Part shown: positions 11,280 through 19,294 of the stretch, in pieces
How the letters are laid out: each line of letters starts with the position of its first letter
Position numbering within the stretch: the first letter of the stretch is position 1
Assembly (NCBI RefSeq): GCF_000024605.1
Contig: NC_013385.1
Span: 1-64,000, forward strand
Length of the DNA: 64,000 bases
Origin: Ammonifex degensii KC4
GTDB lineage: Bacteria; Bacillota; Desulfotomaculia; Desulfotomaculales; Ammonificaceae
Direction of reading: 5' to 3'
Notes under the pieces: model-generated
Seen by the model: only the letters and a program-made list of their open reading frames with translations
What the model was told of the DNA's origin: nothing
The model's database searches: none
Made by a program: the position numbers and the translations under genes

Positions 11280-12863
11280 ATGTACCGGGTGCTGGTAACC
11301 GACGGCGTATCTCCCGAAGGGCTAAAAGCTTTAACGGAAGCGCCGGATGTGGAAGTAGATTTTCGCCCCACTCTCAATGAGGAAGAACTCAAGGAGATCA
11401 TTGGGGAATACGACGCCTTGATCGTGCGCAGTGCCACCAAAGTGACGGCGGCGGTGCTGGAGAAGGCTAGGCGGCTTAAGATCATAGGCCGGGCTGGCGT
11501 GGGAGTGGACAACATCGATGTCAAGGCAGCTACGGCCAAAGGGATCATTGTGGCCAACGCCCCCGGCGGGAACACCGTGGCGGCAGCCGAGCACACCATC
11601 GGGCTTATGCTAAGCCTGGCCCGCAATATACCCGAAGCTTGCGCCCGCACCAAGTCGGGAGTTTGGGATCGCAAGTCCTTTATGGGGGTGGAATTGCGGG
11701 GCAAGGTTCTAGGAATAATTGGTCTGGGCCGCATAGGTTCGGAGGTGGCCAAGCGGGCGCAGGCCATGGAGATGAAGATCATCGCCTACGATCCCTACAT
11801 CCCCGAGGAGCGGGCACGGGACCTGCGGGTGAAGCTCGTGCCCTTGGACACCCTGCTCCAAGAAGCGGACTTCATCACCATCCACATTCCTCTCAGCAAG
11901 GAGACTTATCATTTGATCGACCGCGAGGCCTTTGTCAAGATGAAGCCCGGCGTGCGCCTTATTAACTGCGCCCGGGGTGGGATCGTGGACGAGGAGGCCC
12001 TTTACGAGGCTTTGAAGGAAGGTAAAGTGGCCGGTGCGGCGCTCGACGTCTTCGAGAAGGAGCCCGTCACCTCACACCCCCTCTTCTCCCTGCCCAACGT
12101 AGTGGTGACCCCTCACCTGGGTGCTTCCACGGTGGAGGCCCAGCTGGCGGTGGCCGAGGTCATCGCCCAAGAGGTGCTCACCGCCCTGCGCGGGGGTTTT
12201 GTGCGCCACGCCGTCAACCTTCCCTATCTGCGGCCGGAGGTTCTCCCCGTCGTCGGCCCCTTCCTCCCGCTGGCGGAGAAGCTGGGTCTTTTTGCTGCCC
12301 AGTTGGTGAGCGGCCGGATAAACCAGGTGGAGGTCAACTACTCGGGAGAGATCGCCCGCTACGACACCAGCCTGCTCAACACCGCGGTACTCAAAGGGGT
12401 GCTGAGCGTGGCTTTGCAGGACACCATAAACTACGTCAATGCCCCAGAGGTGGCCAAGCAGCGAGGCATTAAGGTGAAGGAGACCAAGCAGGAGCGGGAA
12501 GAAGAGTACGTCAATCTCATAAGTGTCAAAGTGGAGGCTCCGGAGGGGGAGCACACCGTGGCCGGCACCCTGGTGCGGGGCAAGGAGCCGCGGGTGGTGG
12601 AGATAGATGGGTACCGCGTGGACGCTGTGCCCGAGGGGTACGTCCTCTTTATCCCGCACCTCGACCGGCCCCGCATCATAGGGCGCATAGGAACCCTCAT
12701 CGGGGCCCACGACATCAACATCGCCGCCATGCAGGTGGGGCGTAAGGAAATAGGGGGCAAGGCCATTATGCTCCTCTCGGTGGATAGCCCGGTGCCGGAG
12801 GAGACCTTGCGTGAGATCGCCAAGGTGGAGAACGTGCTGGACGTGAAGATGCTCTACCTTTAA
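11280..12863 (+). CDS. serA: D-3-phosphoglycerate dehydrogenase
   Basis: SerA oxidises 3-phosphoglycerate to 3-phosphohydroxypyruvate, the first step of serine synthesis. The NAD-binding Rossmann motif VLGIIGLGRIGSEVAKRA is near residues 142-159. Catalytic segments are INCARGGIVDEEAL and VVVTPHLGASTVEAQ (histidine near 279). The 527-residue length is that of the long form, with an intervening ASB domain and a C-terminal ACT domain (about 455-527), suggesting serine feedback control. It is directly joined to the aminotransferase and followed by serS. Confidence 0.96.
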   Translation: MYRVLVTDGVSPEGLKALTEAPDVEVDFRPTLNEEELKEIIGEYDALIVRSATKVTAAVLEKARRLKIIGRAGVGVDNIDVKAATAKGIIVANAPGGNTVAAAEHTIGLMLSLARNIPEACARTKSGVWDRKSFMGVELRGKVLGIIGLGRIGSEVAKRAQAMEMKIIAYDPYIPEERARDLRVKLVPLDTLLQEADFITIHIPLSKETYHLIDREAFVKMKPGVRLINCARGGIVDEEALYEALKEGKVAGAALDVFEKEPVTSHPLFSLPNVVVTPHLGASTVEAQLAVAEVIAQEVLTALRGGFVRHAVNLPYLRPEVLPVVGPFLPLAEKLGLFAAQLVSGRINQVEVNYSGEIARYDTSLLNTAVLKGVLSVALQDTINYVNAPEVAKQRGIKVKETKQEREEEYVNLISVKVEAPEGEHTVAGTLVRGKEPRVVEIDGYRVDAVPEGYVLFIPHLDRPRIIGRIGTLIGAHDINIAAMQVGRKEIGGKAIMLLSVDSPVPEETLREIAKVENVLDVKMLYL

Positions 12864-12875
12864 AAGTTTTGGTAA

Positions 12876-14183
<1,308 letters not shown>

Positions 14184-14212
14184 TTGACACTCGGCTGGTT
14201 TTCGGGTAAAAT
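14184..14212 (+). promoter_or_regulatory. Promoter of the tRNA-Glu/tRNA-Gly unit
   Basis: A perfect -35 TTGACA (14184-14189) and a near-perfect -10 TAAAAT (14207-14212) are separated by 17 bases. The tRNA-Glu gene starts 16 bases after the -10 box. This is the best vegetative promoter in the window. Confidence 0.85.
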
Positions 14213-14227
14213 AGGTATCGGTAGCGT

Positions 14228-14303
14228 GGCCCCATCGTCCAGAGGCCTAGGACACCGGTCTTTCAAGCCGGAAACCCGGGTTCGAATCCCGGTGGGGTCA
14301 CCA
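14228..14303 (+). tRNA. tRNA-Glu (anticodon TTC)
   Basis: The cloverleaf folds with a 7-bp acceptor stem (GGCCCCA with TGGGGTC, one G-T pair), anticodon loop CTTTCAA carrying TTC at 14262-14264, T-arm GGTTCGAATCC and an encoded CCA end at 14301-14303. Confidence 0.96.
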
Positions 14304-14310
14304 AGTAAAA

Positions 14311-14385
14311 GCGGGCGTAGCTCAAAGGTAGAGCACCAGCTTCCCAAGCTGGGGGTTGCGGGTTCGAGCCCCGTCGCCCGCTCCA
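14311..14385 (+). tRNA. tRNA-Gly (anticodon CCC), integration target
   Basis: The acceptor stem GCGGGCG pairs with CGCCCGC. The anticodon loop TTCCCAA gives CCC, and the T-loop is GGTTCGAGCC with an encoded CCA. The last 23 bases recur at 22740-22762, so this gene is the attachment site of the element that follows. The gene remains intact after integration. Confidence 0.96.
14363..14385 (+). repeat. attL: Left attachment repeat (within tRNA-Gly)
   Basis: The 23-base 3' end of tRNA-Gly, from the T-loop TTCGAGCC to the CCA end, is identical to 22740-22762. The bases on either side of the two copies differ, which fixes the repeat limits. Confidence 0.92.
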
Positions 14386-14403
14386 CTTTTCCCGCGCAAA
14401 ACC

Positions 14404-14433
14404 AAGCCTTCCCTCTTGCGGGAAGGCTTTTTT
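14404..14433 (+). terminator. Rho-independent terminator after the tRNAs
   Basis: AAGCCTTCCC (14404-14413) and GGGAAGGCTT (14420-14429) form a perfect 10-bp stem followed by a T run. It ends the tRNA transcript and lies just inside the integrated element. Confidence 0.85.
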
Positions 14434-14451
14434 GCTAACGAATTGCTAACG
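14432..14451. repeat. Left paired TTGCTAAC repeats (candidate integrase arm sites)
   Basis: TTGCTAAC occurs at 14432-14439 and 14443-14450, exactly 11 bases apart, overlapping the integrase stop codon. The same pair with the same 11-base phasing recurs at 22613-22631 beside the other attachment repeat. Such helically phased short repeats inside both ends are typical arm-type sites of lambda-like integrases. Confidence 0.6.
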
Positions 14452-15597
14452 TCCGTTAAGCTCCTCCTCCACGAGCTGGGCTGCTCCTCCCTGCATCCCC
14501 GGCAGCACGTGGGAGTACAGGTCGCCGGTGATGGCTACGGACGCATGCCCCAGCCTTTCCGAGACGATCTTCAGGTGAACTCCGGCCTTCAGGAGCATGG
14601 TGGCGTGGGTGTGCCTGAGCGCGTGGAAGTTGGCGTCGATGCCGAGTTTTGAGGCCAGCTTGCGGAAGGCGCTGGAGAACGCGTGAGGGTCGATGGGGCT
14701 TCCGTCCTCCCTTGTGCAGACCAGCCCTGTCTCCTGCCACGCCGAACCCGCCTTGAGCTTCCACTCGGCCTGTAGCTTTTTCTGCTTCCTGAGCGCCGCC
14801 AGGCAGGCGGGGCCTATCTCTATCCTCCGCCTGGATCTCGGCGTCTTGGGCTCGTCGAAGTAGAGCTCCCCTTTCAAGTTCCTCTTGAGCGCCTGGAGGA
14901 TGAAGATGCAACCGGCCTCGAAGTCCACGTCCCGCCACCTGAGCCCCAGGATCTCCCCCAGCCTCGCGCCGGTGTAGACGGCCAAGGTGATGGGCGCGTA
15001 GAGGTAGGTGCCCTCGGCGGCTGACATGAGCCTGCGCAGCTCCCCTTCCTTCAGGGCCGGTGGCTCCTTCCTCGCCTTACGCGGCTTGTCCACCGCCTCC
15101 ATGGGGTTGTAAGGTATGAGGCGCTTCTTCACCGCGTCGCGCAGGGCCTTGTTCAGAACCAGAGCGGCGTGCCTCACGGTGGTGGGAGAGATCTTCCCCT
15201 TACCGTCAAGCCGGTCCGCTTCCAGCATGGCACTTATGAACTTCTCCAGGTGGACCGGCGAGAGTTTGCGCAGGGGGATGCCCCCAAGGTGTGGGATGAG
15301 CCAGTGCTCGATGAGCTGCCCGTACCGCTCCCAGGTGCGCAGGGAAAGCTTGTGCTTGCGGGCAGCGTGCCACTCCTTCAGGTACTCCGCCAGGGTGACC
15401 TTCTCCGGGTCGATGTAAGTGCCCCTCTCCACCTCGGCTATGGCCTGGGCTAAGGCTGCTTCCGCTTCTTTCTTCGTCCTGAAGCCCCGCAGCCACTTCT
15501 GTTTGCGCTTCCCCGTCACCGGGTCTCTGCCGATGTCGAACACCACGTCGTAGTAGACTCCCCTCTTGCCCACCCGCTTGCGGATGCTCCCACGCAC
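14446..15597 (-). CDS. int: Tyrosine recombinase (phage-type integrase)
   Basis: The enzyme catalyses site-specific integration and excision, here at tRNA-Gly. The N-terminal arm-binding domain (about 1-55) begins MRGSIRKRVGKRGVYYDVV, followed by a SAM-like core-binding domain (about 65-160). The catalytic set is visible: the first arginine in YTGARLGEILGLRWRDV, HALRHTHATMLL as the HxxR box, and the nucleophile in GDLYSHVLPGMQ. The GTG start follows AAAGGAGGGG. At 383 residues it is full length and likely active. It is the first gene inside the tRNA-proximal end. Confidence 0.95.
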   Translation of the reverse strand: MRGSIRKRVGKRGVYYDVVFDIGRDPVTGKRKQKWLRGFRTKKEAEAALAQAIAEVERGTYIDPEKVTLAEYLKEWHAARKHKLSLRTWERYGQLIEHWLIPHLGGIPLRKLSPVHLEKFISAMLEADRLDGKGKISPTTVRHAALVLNKALRDAVKKRLIPYNPMEAVDKPRKARKEPPALKEGELRRLMSAAEGTYLYAPITLAVYTGARLGEILGLRWRDVDFEAGCIFILQALKRNLKGELYFDEPKTPRSRRRIEIGPACLAALRKQKKLQAEWKLKAGSAWQETGLVCTREDGSPIDPHAFSSAFRKLASKLGIDANFHALRHTHATMLLKAGVHLKIVSERLGHASVAITGDLYSHVLPGMQGGAAQLVEEELNGR

Positions 15598-15742
15598 GGC
15601 AACCCCTCCTTTGAGAGTCTTTCCCGGCTATTTGGTTGTCAAAGAGCGATCCTGTGGCCCTACAAGCCGCGCTTTTTGTGCCAGCAGGTCTTGAGATACT
15701 TACCGCTAGCCCTGCGGACCTCCTGCGGCCTCACAGTGGCCG

Positions 15743-15838
15743 TTAGCGGAGGAAGAGCTGGTAAAGCGCTATCCCGGTAGCTGCAGCGGCAATTGCCGGT
15801 GGCACAAGCCAGCCGTACTTTACAAACCAGCGCCTCAC
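15743..15838 (-). CDS. 31-residue single-pass membrane mini-protein
   Basis: The GTG start overlaps the TGA stop of the XRE gene upstream in the sequence GTGA, implying translational coupling. The peptide begins MRRWFVKYGW and continues with a hydrophobic stretch LVPPAIAAAATGIALYQLF, ending in LR. It has a positively charged N-terminus and one likely membrane helix. I recognise no family. Similar tiny membrane ORFs follow other genes of the element, which argues against chance. It could be a small toxin or regulator; translation is unproven. Confidence 0.5.
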   Translation of the reverse strand: MRRWFVKYGWLVPPAIAAAATGIALYQLFLR

Positions 15839-16056
15839 TTCTTTTCACCACCTTCATCCGGCACGCGAACCAGCAGGTCTCCGGGCTGGATGTCCAGGGC
15901 CTTGCAGATGCGGTCGAGCACGTCGAAGGTTACTCCCTTGGCCCTCTCGTGGTAAAGCGAAAGCAGCGTGTTGAGAGAAACCCCGCTACGCCTCTCCAGC
16001 TCCCGGATCTTTATCCGGCGCTCTCCGAGAATGGCCGATAGCTTGCAGCGAATCAC
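15835..16056 (-). CDS. XRE/Cro-type HTH regulator
   Basis: A 73-residue DNA-binding protein consisting of one lambda-Cro-type helix-turn-helix: IKIRELERRSGVSLNTLLSL forms the first helices and VTFDVLDRICKALDIQPGDLL the last. I take the GTG at 16056 (MIRCKLSAILG) because GGGAGG is eight bases upstream. It is divergent from the cargo gene at 16221, and palindromes with GAAG/CTTC half-sites lie in the shared intergenic region. It is therefore the likely master repressor of the element or of the cargo promoter. Confidence 0.85.
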   Translation of the reverse strand: MIRCKLSAILGERRIKIRELERRSGVSLNTLLSLYHERAKGVTFDVLDRICKALDIQPGDLLVRVPDEGGEKK

Positions 16057-16091
16057 TAACCCCACCTCCCTACGCAAAGGGTAGCACATCG

Positions 16092-16202
16092 GAAGCAACT
16101 TCGCAACCTATTACGGAAAAGCCAAAAAATTTTTCGTCAAAGATATTGACTTCTGCACCAAACCATGTTATCATTGACTCAGAAGTTTGAAGCAAAAACT
16201 TC
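16092..16202. promoter_or_regulatory. Divergent control region with promoter and two palindromic operators
   Basis: A strong promoter for the rightward cargo gene is TTGACT (16146-16151), 17-base spacer, TATCAT (16169-16174). GAAGTTT (16182-16188) and AAACTTC (16196-16202) form a perfect 7-bp inverted repeat just downstream of it. A second palindrome GAAGCAACTTC lies at 16092-16102, upstream of the repressor gene start. The shared GAAG/CTTC ends suggest one repressor, probably the XRE protein, binds both. Confidence 0.65.
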
Positions 16203-16220
16203 GCGAGGAGGTAGATGGTG

Positions 16221-16880
16221 ATGCTCAAGGGTCTGGTCATGGAGGCGGTGAGCCTGCCGGAGGAGCTGGAGAAGGTCCTGCTGGAAGTGGGGGAAGTCAG
16301 GAGCAGGCTGGCGGAACTCGAAGAAGCGAAGAAGGCGAAGGAGATCGAAGCCTTAAAGCACGCGGCGGGCAACGGGAAGAACGAGACCGAACGCAAGGCG
16401 GTGATGGCCGCCTACCTGGCGAACGATCCGGAGTACCAGCGTCTCAGCCAGGAGGAGAAGCAGGCCAAAGCCAGGCTCCAGGAGCTCGAAGCAAAAGTCG
16501 AAGTGGTGAAGGCCAGGGTGAAGCTCACGAGGGAACTCCTCCACCTGACGGCCAAGGCCATCGAAGCCAACCACGCGGGAGCGTTAGAAGCGCTCGAACT
16601 CGAAGCCACCGAAGCCAGGCAGGAGAAGCGGGAGAAGAAGAACGGTGAAGCGTGGCAGGCGGACTGGGTCTGGATTCGCGGGGAAGTGCTGGAGCTGGGC
16701 AAAGGGAAGAAGCCCGGCGTGGTCAAGGCGGTGGTCGAGACTCCGGAAGGTTCGAAGCACGTGGTCTACGCCAACGGGAACGGCACGGCGGAGAAGCTGG
16801 CAGCCAGGCTGGGAAGCAGAGTGGCGGTCAAGGCTAAGAAGCTCGAAAGCGGGAACTTCCTGGCGGTGGCGGTGGAGTAG
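16221..16880 (+). CDS. Coiled-coil cargo protein of unknown function
   Basis: About 219 residues, starting at ATG 16221 nine bases after AGGAGG (ATG 16215 is also in frame). Residues 10-140 are highly charged with heptads of Leu/Ala/Glu/Lys, predicting a long coiled coil. Residues 150-219 (WIRGEVLELGKGKKPGVVKAV to the end) look like a small beta-rich domain, possibly OB- or SH3-like. I recognise no family. It has its own strong promoter and operator and faces away from the integrase, so it behaves like regulated cargo. A structural or nucleic-acid-binding role is possible but unproven. Confidence 0.8.
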   Translation: MLKGLVMEAVSLPEELEKVLLEVGEVRSRLAELEEAKKAKEIEALKHAAGNGKNETERKAVMAAYLANDPEYQRLSQEEKQAKARLQELEAKVEVVKARVKLTRELLHLTAKAIEANHAGALEALELEATEARQEKREKKNGEAWQADWVWIRGEVLELGKGKKPGVVKAVVETPEGSKHVVYANGNGTAEKLAARLGSRVAVKAKKLESGNFLAVAVE

Positions 16881-16917
16881 GGTACCGGCCCTGCTCCACC
16901 ACCCACCTGGCCGGGGA

Positions 16918-16998
16918 GTGAGACCAGTGGACAGCCGGCGGAGAGAGTTCCCCGGCTCAAGTGGGGATTCGCCAGAAGGCGGGTGGATTCCTGCGTGA
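16918..16998 (+). CDS. Possible 26-residue ORF, coupled to next ORF
   Basis: GTG 16918 opens a 26-codon ORF (MRPVDSRRREFPGSSGD...) whose TGA overlaps the GTG start of the next ORF in GTGA. There is no strong ribosome site. The only support is the stop-start overlap pattern. Confidence 0.25.
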   Translation: MRPVDSRRREFPGSSGDSPEGGWIPA

Positions 16999-17105
16999 AG
17001 CGGTGGAGTTTTGAGAAGTTCCTCGACGGTCTCGGCGGGTGGCTGGTGGTGGCGGTCCTGCTCTCCCTGTGTGCCTGCGCTCAAGTGCTTCTAGAAAGGG
17101 GGTGA
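16995..17105 (+). CDS. 36-residue single-pass membrane mini-protein
   Basis: From GTG 16995 the peptide reads MKRWSFEKFLDGLGG followed by the hydrophobic run WLVVAVLLSLCACAQVLL and ERG. It has one probable membrane helix and a basic N-terminus. Its stop precedes the start of the next small ORF, so 16.2-17.3 kb looks like a compact rightward operon ending in a terminator at 17271. No family is recognised. Confidence 0.45.
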   Translation: MKRWSFEKFLDGLGGWLVVAVLLSLCACAQVLLERG

Positions 17106-17110
17106 GCAAA

Positions 17111-17266
17111 GTGGAGTGGGACTTGCGGGAAGGGGAAGCGAAAGGAGTGCTCGCGGTGGTGAACCTCTACGACAACAGCATCAGCCTGTACGTGGAGGGA
17201 GACCCGGAACCGGTGGCGGTCATCAGGCTCGAAAAGATCATCATCCACGGGGAGCAAGAGGAGTGA
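17111..17266 (+). CDS. Small hypothetical protein (51 residues)
   Basis: GTG 17111 lies eight bases after AAGGGGG and gives MEWDLREGEAKGVLAVVNLY; GTG 17102 is an in-frame alternative. The acidic 51-residue product has two likely beta hairpins (VLAVVNLYDNSISLYVEG and PVAVIRLEKIIIHG). The good ribosome site and the terminator directly downstream support it as real. No function can be assigned. Confidence 0.6.
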   Translation: MEWDLREGEAKGVLAVVNLYDNSISLYVEGDPEPVAVIRLEKIIIHGEQEE

Positions 17267-17270
17267 ACGC

Positions 17271-17302
17271 GGCCAGGCGAAAAAGCCTGGCCCTCTTCTT
17301 TT
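17271..17302 (+). terminator. Terminator of the rightward cargo operon
   Basis: GGCCAGGC (17271-17278) and GCCTGGCC (17285-17292) form a perfect 8-bp stem, followed by the T-rich tail CTCTTCTTTT. Confidence 0.85.
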
Positions 17303-17380
17303 GATCTTCCCGCCCACCCTTCGCGGCATCGATGGCGACTCGCGGAACCCTGGGGAGTTAGATACTCTCCCGCTCCATAA

Positions 17381-17545
17381 AGTCCCCCGAAACCGCAGGT
17401 CGTACGGCAGTACCTGGCCTGCCACACCCAGGAGGAGATAGCGGAAGCGCTGGGAGTGGATCAGTCTACCATCTCTAGGTGGATCAGGGATATGCAAAAT
17501 GGTCACGTGACCAAAATGCATATCCCAGAATCCCTCCCGCTCTAG
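17381..17545 (+). pseudogene. Remnant of a ParB-like/HTH protein
   Basis: An open stretch between TAA (17378) and TAG (17543) encodes a clear helix-turn-helix: TQEEIAEALGVDQSTISRWI, then RDMQN...KMHIPESLPL. This matches the HTH part of ParB-like-nuclease or DNA-methylase-linked proteins common in clostridial mobile elements. There is no start codon or upstream domain, and the WIRDMQN..MHIP part is repeated downstream, so I read it as a decayed, partly duplicated fragment. Confidence 0.5.
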
Positions 17546-17593
17546 CTGGATCAGGGATATGCAAAATTCCGCCGACGGGAAAATGCATATCCC
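17480..17593 (+). repeat. Two copies of a palindromic unit with shared arms
   Basis: Unit 1 has arms GGGATATGCA (17487-17496) and TGCATATCCC (17517-17526) around GGTCACGTGACC, itself a perfect palindrome. Unit 2 has identical arms at 17554-17563 and 17584-17593 around a different core containing TTCC...GGAA. Both units are preceded by TGGATCA. The arms are conserved while the cores differ. Confidence 0.7.
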
Positions 17594-17768
17594 GCAGGCC
17601 GTACGGCGGTACCGGCTACGCTCCGGGTGTACAACCGTATGCGGGTTTTGCGGTCCCGCTCAAAAACGTAAACCCAGCTTCGCGGGCCTCGGTTTACGGA
17701 CTGTGACAGCGGCCACAGGGACACCAGGACTGCGGTACCGCGAGCCGGAGAGAAGCCCTGCTCGTTCT

Positions 17769-17874
17769 CTCCCCTTCGCGGCGGTGATCGCTCCCCGCGC
17801 GGACCGGCTTACCTATCAGACGGAGACTAAAGCCGCTCTTAGATTGGAATCATTCCAAACTACGCGAAGGGGAG
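17769..17874. repeat. Inverted repeat enclosing a 15-bp palindrome
   Basis: CTCCCCTTCGCG (17769-17780) is the exact reverse complement of CGCGAAGGGGAG (17863-17874). Inside lies TTGGAATCATTCCAA (17844-17858), a 7-bp palindrome with one central base. This may be a binding site or origin structure; no protein partner is identified. Confidence 0.6.
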
Positions 17875-18154
17875 GAAAAGAGAGGAGAGACCGGGGGAGA
17901 AGTGGCCTGTGCTCCCGTGAAAGACCGTAGCCTAGCGAACGGTGTTCGCTGGACTCAAGTCTCGCTTGCGGAGTCGGAAAGTATCTTCGGCCATCCTGAG
18001 GCTCTAGAGGCCACGCTTTCAGGTGAGGGGATGTGAGATATCCCCCCACCCGGAAAGCAGGCCTTCCAGGCCTTTCTGGAAGCCCGATCGATGGGTCGCG
18101 GGTGCCAAAAACCGCTTGGAGTCCCACGCGGCGGAATTTCGCTCGAAAACCGCG

Positions 18155-18190
18155 AAGAAGAAAAGACCGGGTGGCTGAGCTACCACCCGG
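18155..18190 (-). terminator. Terminator of the leftward operon
   Basis: Read on the minus strand, CCGGGTGGT and its complement (18167-18190) form an 8-bp stem followed by TCTTTTCTTCTT. It sits just after the 29-residue membrane ORF and ends the leftward gene train from 22.3 kb. Confidence 0.7.
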
Positions 18191-18221
18191 TGGGGAGGAG
18201 AGAGCATGACAGTGTGGTACG

Positions 18222-18311
18222 CTAGTGGGTGAAGCGTACCAAGAGCCACGTGGCGAGCCACACCAGGCCTGCCAGCAGGGTGAGTTGGAACTCGCTCAGC
18301 CTGGCGAGCAT
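18222..18311 (-). CDS. 29-residue single-pass membrane mini-protein
   Basis: The ATG overlaps the TGA of the preceding XRE-type gene in TGATG, a classic coupled junction. The peptide starts MLARLSEFQ and has one hydrophobic helix LTLLAGLVWLATWLLV, then RFTH. It is the second case in this element of an XRE regulator gene followed by a coupled tiny membrane ORF. A terminator follows directly. The family is unknown. Confidence 0.5.
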   Translation of the reverse strand: MLARLSEFQLTLLAGLVWLATWLLVRFTH

Positions 18312-18745
18312 CACTCGTTACCCCCTTTCCTGGCGTACCCTTCCGGGTCGAAGAGTTCGTGCTCGGGCACGTTGAAGTGCTGTGCCAGGAGTTCCCTCGT
18401 GGCGGGTGAAGCTCTCTTCTCCCCCCGCTCCAGCAAACCGAGGAAGGTGGCGGAGATTCCAACCCTGCGGGAAAGCTCTTTGAGTGTGAGACCGTAGCTC
18501 CGACGCAGTGCCTGAAGCTTAGTCTCGGGTCTCTCCTTTGGCGTGGTGCTGAGCTTTTTCACCACCCAGTCCCAGACCTTCTGGGGATCGATGCCCGCCA
18601 CTTCGAAGACGTAGCGTTCGTAACCGTCCTGGTCGCAGGCACGGGCCAGGAAGAGTAAGGCTCCTTGGTCGCCTTTCAGTGCGTCCAGGACCGCCTGCTC
18701 GATTATCCTCCTGGCCACGTGCCTTGTCTCACTCTGGCCTGGCAT
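18311..18745 (-). CDS. XRE-type HTH protein with N-terminal extension
   Basis: From ATG 18745 the product is about 144 residues. Residues 10-65 (RHVARRIIEQAVLDALKGDQ...VWDWVVKK) form an alpha-helical domain I do not recognise. A Cro/C1-type HTH follows: LRRSYGLTLKELSRRVGISATFLGLLERGEKRAS. The tail NVPEHELFDPEGYARKG resembles the end of the neighbouring small XRE protein (GEHELFDESGYARPE), so the two are probably paralogues. The start lies within the upstream gene's end, indicating coupling. Confidence 0.8.
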   Translation of the reverse strand: MPGQSETRHVARRIIEQAVLDALKGDQGALLFLARACDQDGYERYVFEVAGIDPQKVWDWVVKKLSTTPKERPETKLQALRRSYGLTLKELSRRVGISATFLGLLERGEKRASPATRELLAQHFNVPEHELFDPEGYARKGGNE

Positions 18746-18941
18746 ACCCGCTCTCGTCGAAGAGTTCGTGCTCCCCGCAGGCGAAGAAGTGAGCAAGCGT
18801 CTTGCGAAGCGCTTCTCCTGCTCTCACGCTGCCGTTTTCTATGGCGCTGAGGTAAGTTCTCTGGTAGCCGAGCTTCCTGGCCACCTCAGCGCAGGTCAAC
18901 CCTCTCCGCAAACGAAGAAGCTTGAGCCTGGTGAGCTTCAC
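18729..18941 (-). CDS. Small XRE-type HTH regulator
   Basis: A 70-residue protein from GTG 18941 (MKLTRLKLLRLRRGLT) behind GGAGGGGGG. The HTH is LTCAEVARKLGYQRTYLSAIENGSVRAG. Its start codon overlaps the TGA of the upstream gene, and its end overlaps the next XRE gene. The C-terminal HELFDESGYARPE motif recurs in that neighbour. It probably regulates the replication operon or the element switch. Confidence 0.82.
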   Translation of the reverse strand: MKLTRLKLLRLRRGLTCAEVARKLGYQRTYLSAIENGSVRAGEALRKTLAHFFACGEHELFDESGYARPE

Positions 18942-19294
18942 TTTCCCCCCTCCCTCTCGCGGCACCTCAGACACTCCCAGAAGCCCGCGTCGTTGCGCCT
19001 GTGCAGAGTCGCCTGCCTGCAGTCCAGGCAGTAGAGAAGCGTCCCGTAAGGAGAATAGGCCTTAGGAGCCACAGGCAGGTGCCGCAGGTACATCTCCTTA
19101 GGAGCTCCCTTCAGGACCTGCAGCCAGTACCACGCCTGCAGCGGCTCGAAGGATCGCGGGAAGCGCAATACCACGTCCCCTTCCACGCAGTAGACCTCGA
19201 AGCCTGAAACTGAAAGCCAGTTTAAGGCCGCGAGCACTTCCACGTAGGTGGGGCGGGTGGCGGAGGAGGGTCGCTTAGAAGTTAATGTCGCCAA
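18938..19294 (-). CDS. Small zinc-ribbon protein of the element
   Basis: 118 residues from TTG 19294, preceded by AAGGGGGA and overlapping the previous stop. The middle LNWLSVSGFEVYCVEGDVVL resembles the upstream neighbour's LLSRHGVEVYLRDGTVKV. Both look like the small TubC-type N-terminal fold often seen in phage and plasmid replication proteins. The C-terminus has two cysteine pairs, YCLDCRQ and ECLRCRE, likely binding zinc. No defined function; probably an accessory of the primase/ATPase cluster. Confidence 0.6.
   Translation of the reverse strand: MATLTSKRPSSATRPTYVEVLAALNWLSVSGFEVYCVEGDVVLRFPRSFEPLQAWYWLQVLKGAPKEMYLRHLPVAPKAYSPYGTLLYCLDCRQATLHRRNDAGFWECLRCREREGGK

Larger units (their letters stand above)
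17303..18154. other. 850-bp non-coding, repeat-rich tract of the element
   Basis: No convincing intact gene is present. The tract holds an HTH-coding remnant (17381-17545), a duplicated palindromic unit (17480-17593), a 12-bp inverted repeat around a 15-bp palindrome (17769-17874), and further hairpins such as GGGGAT/ATCCCC near 18027-18045 and TTCCAG/CTGGAA near 18064-18080. Such a concentration in a mobile element with primase and ATPase genes makes it a candidate replication origin. Decay of an old gene is the alternative. Confidence 0.55.

Noticed and set aside
17480-17593. CRISPR array from the repeated GGGATATGCA...TGCATATCCC units
   Set aside because: Only two units exist, the variable part lies inside the palindrome, and no cas genes are nearby.
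17559-17930. A 123-codon ORF in the repeat tract of the element
   Set aside because: No ribosome site or domain is visible, and it runs across inverted repeats; probably non-coding.
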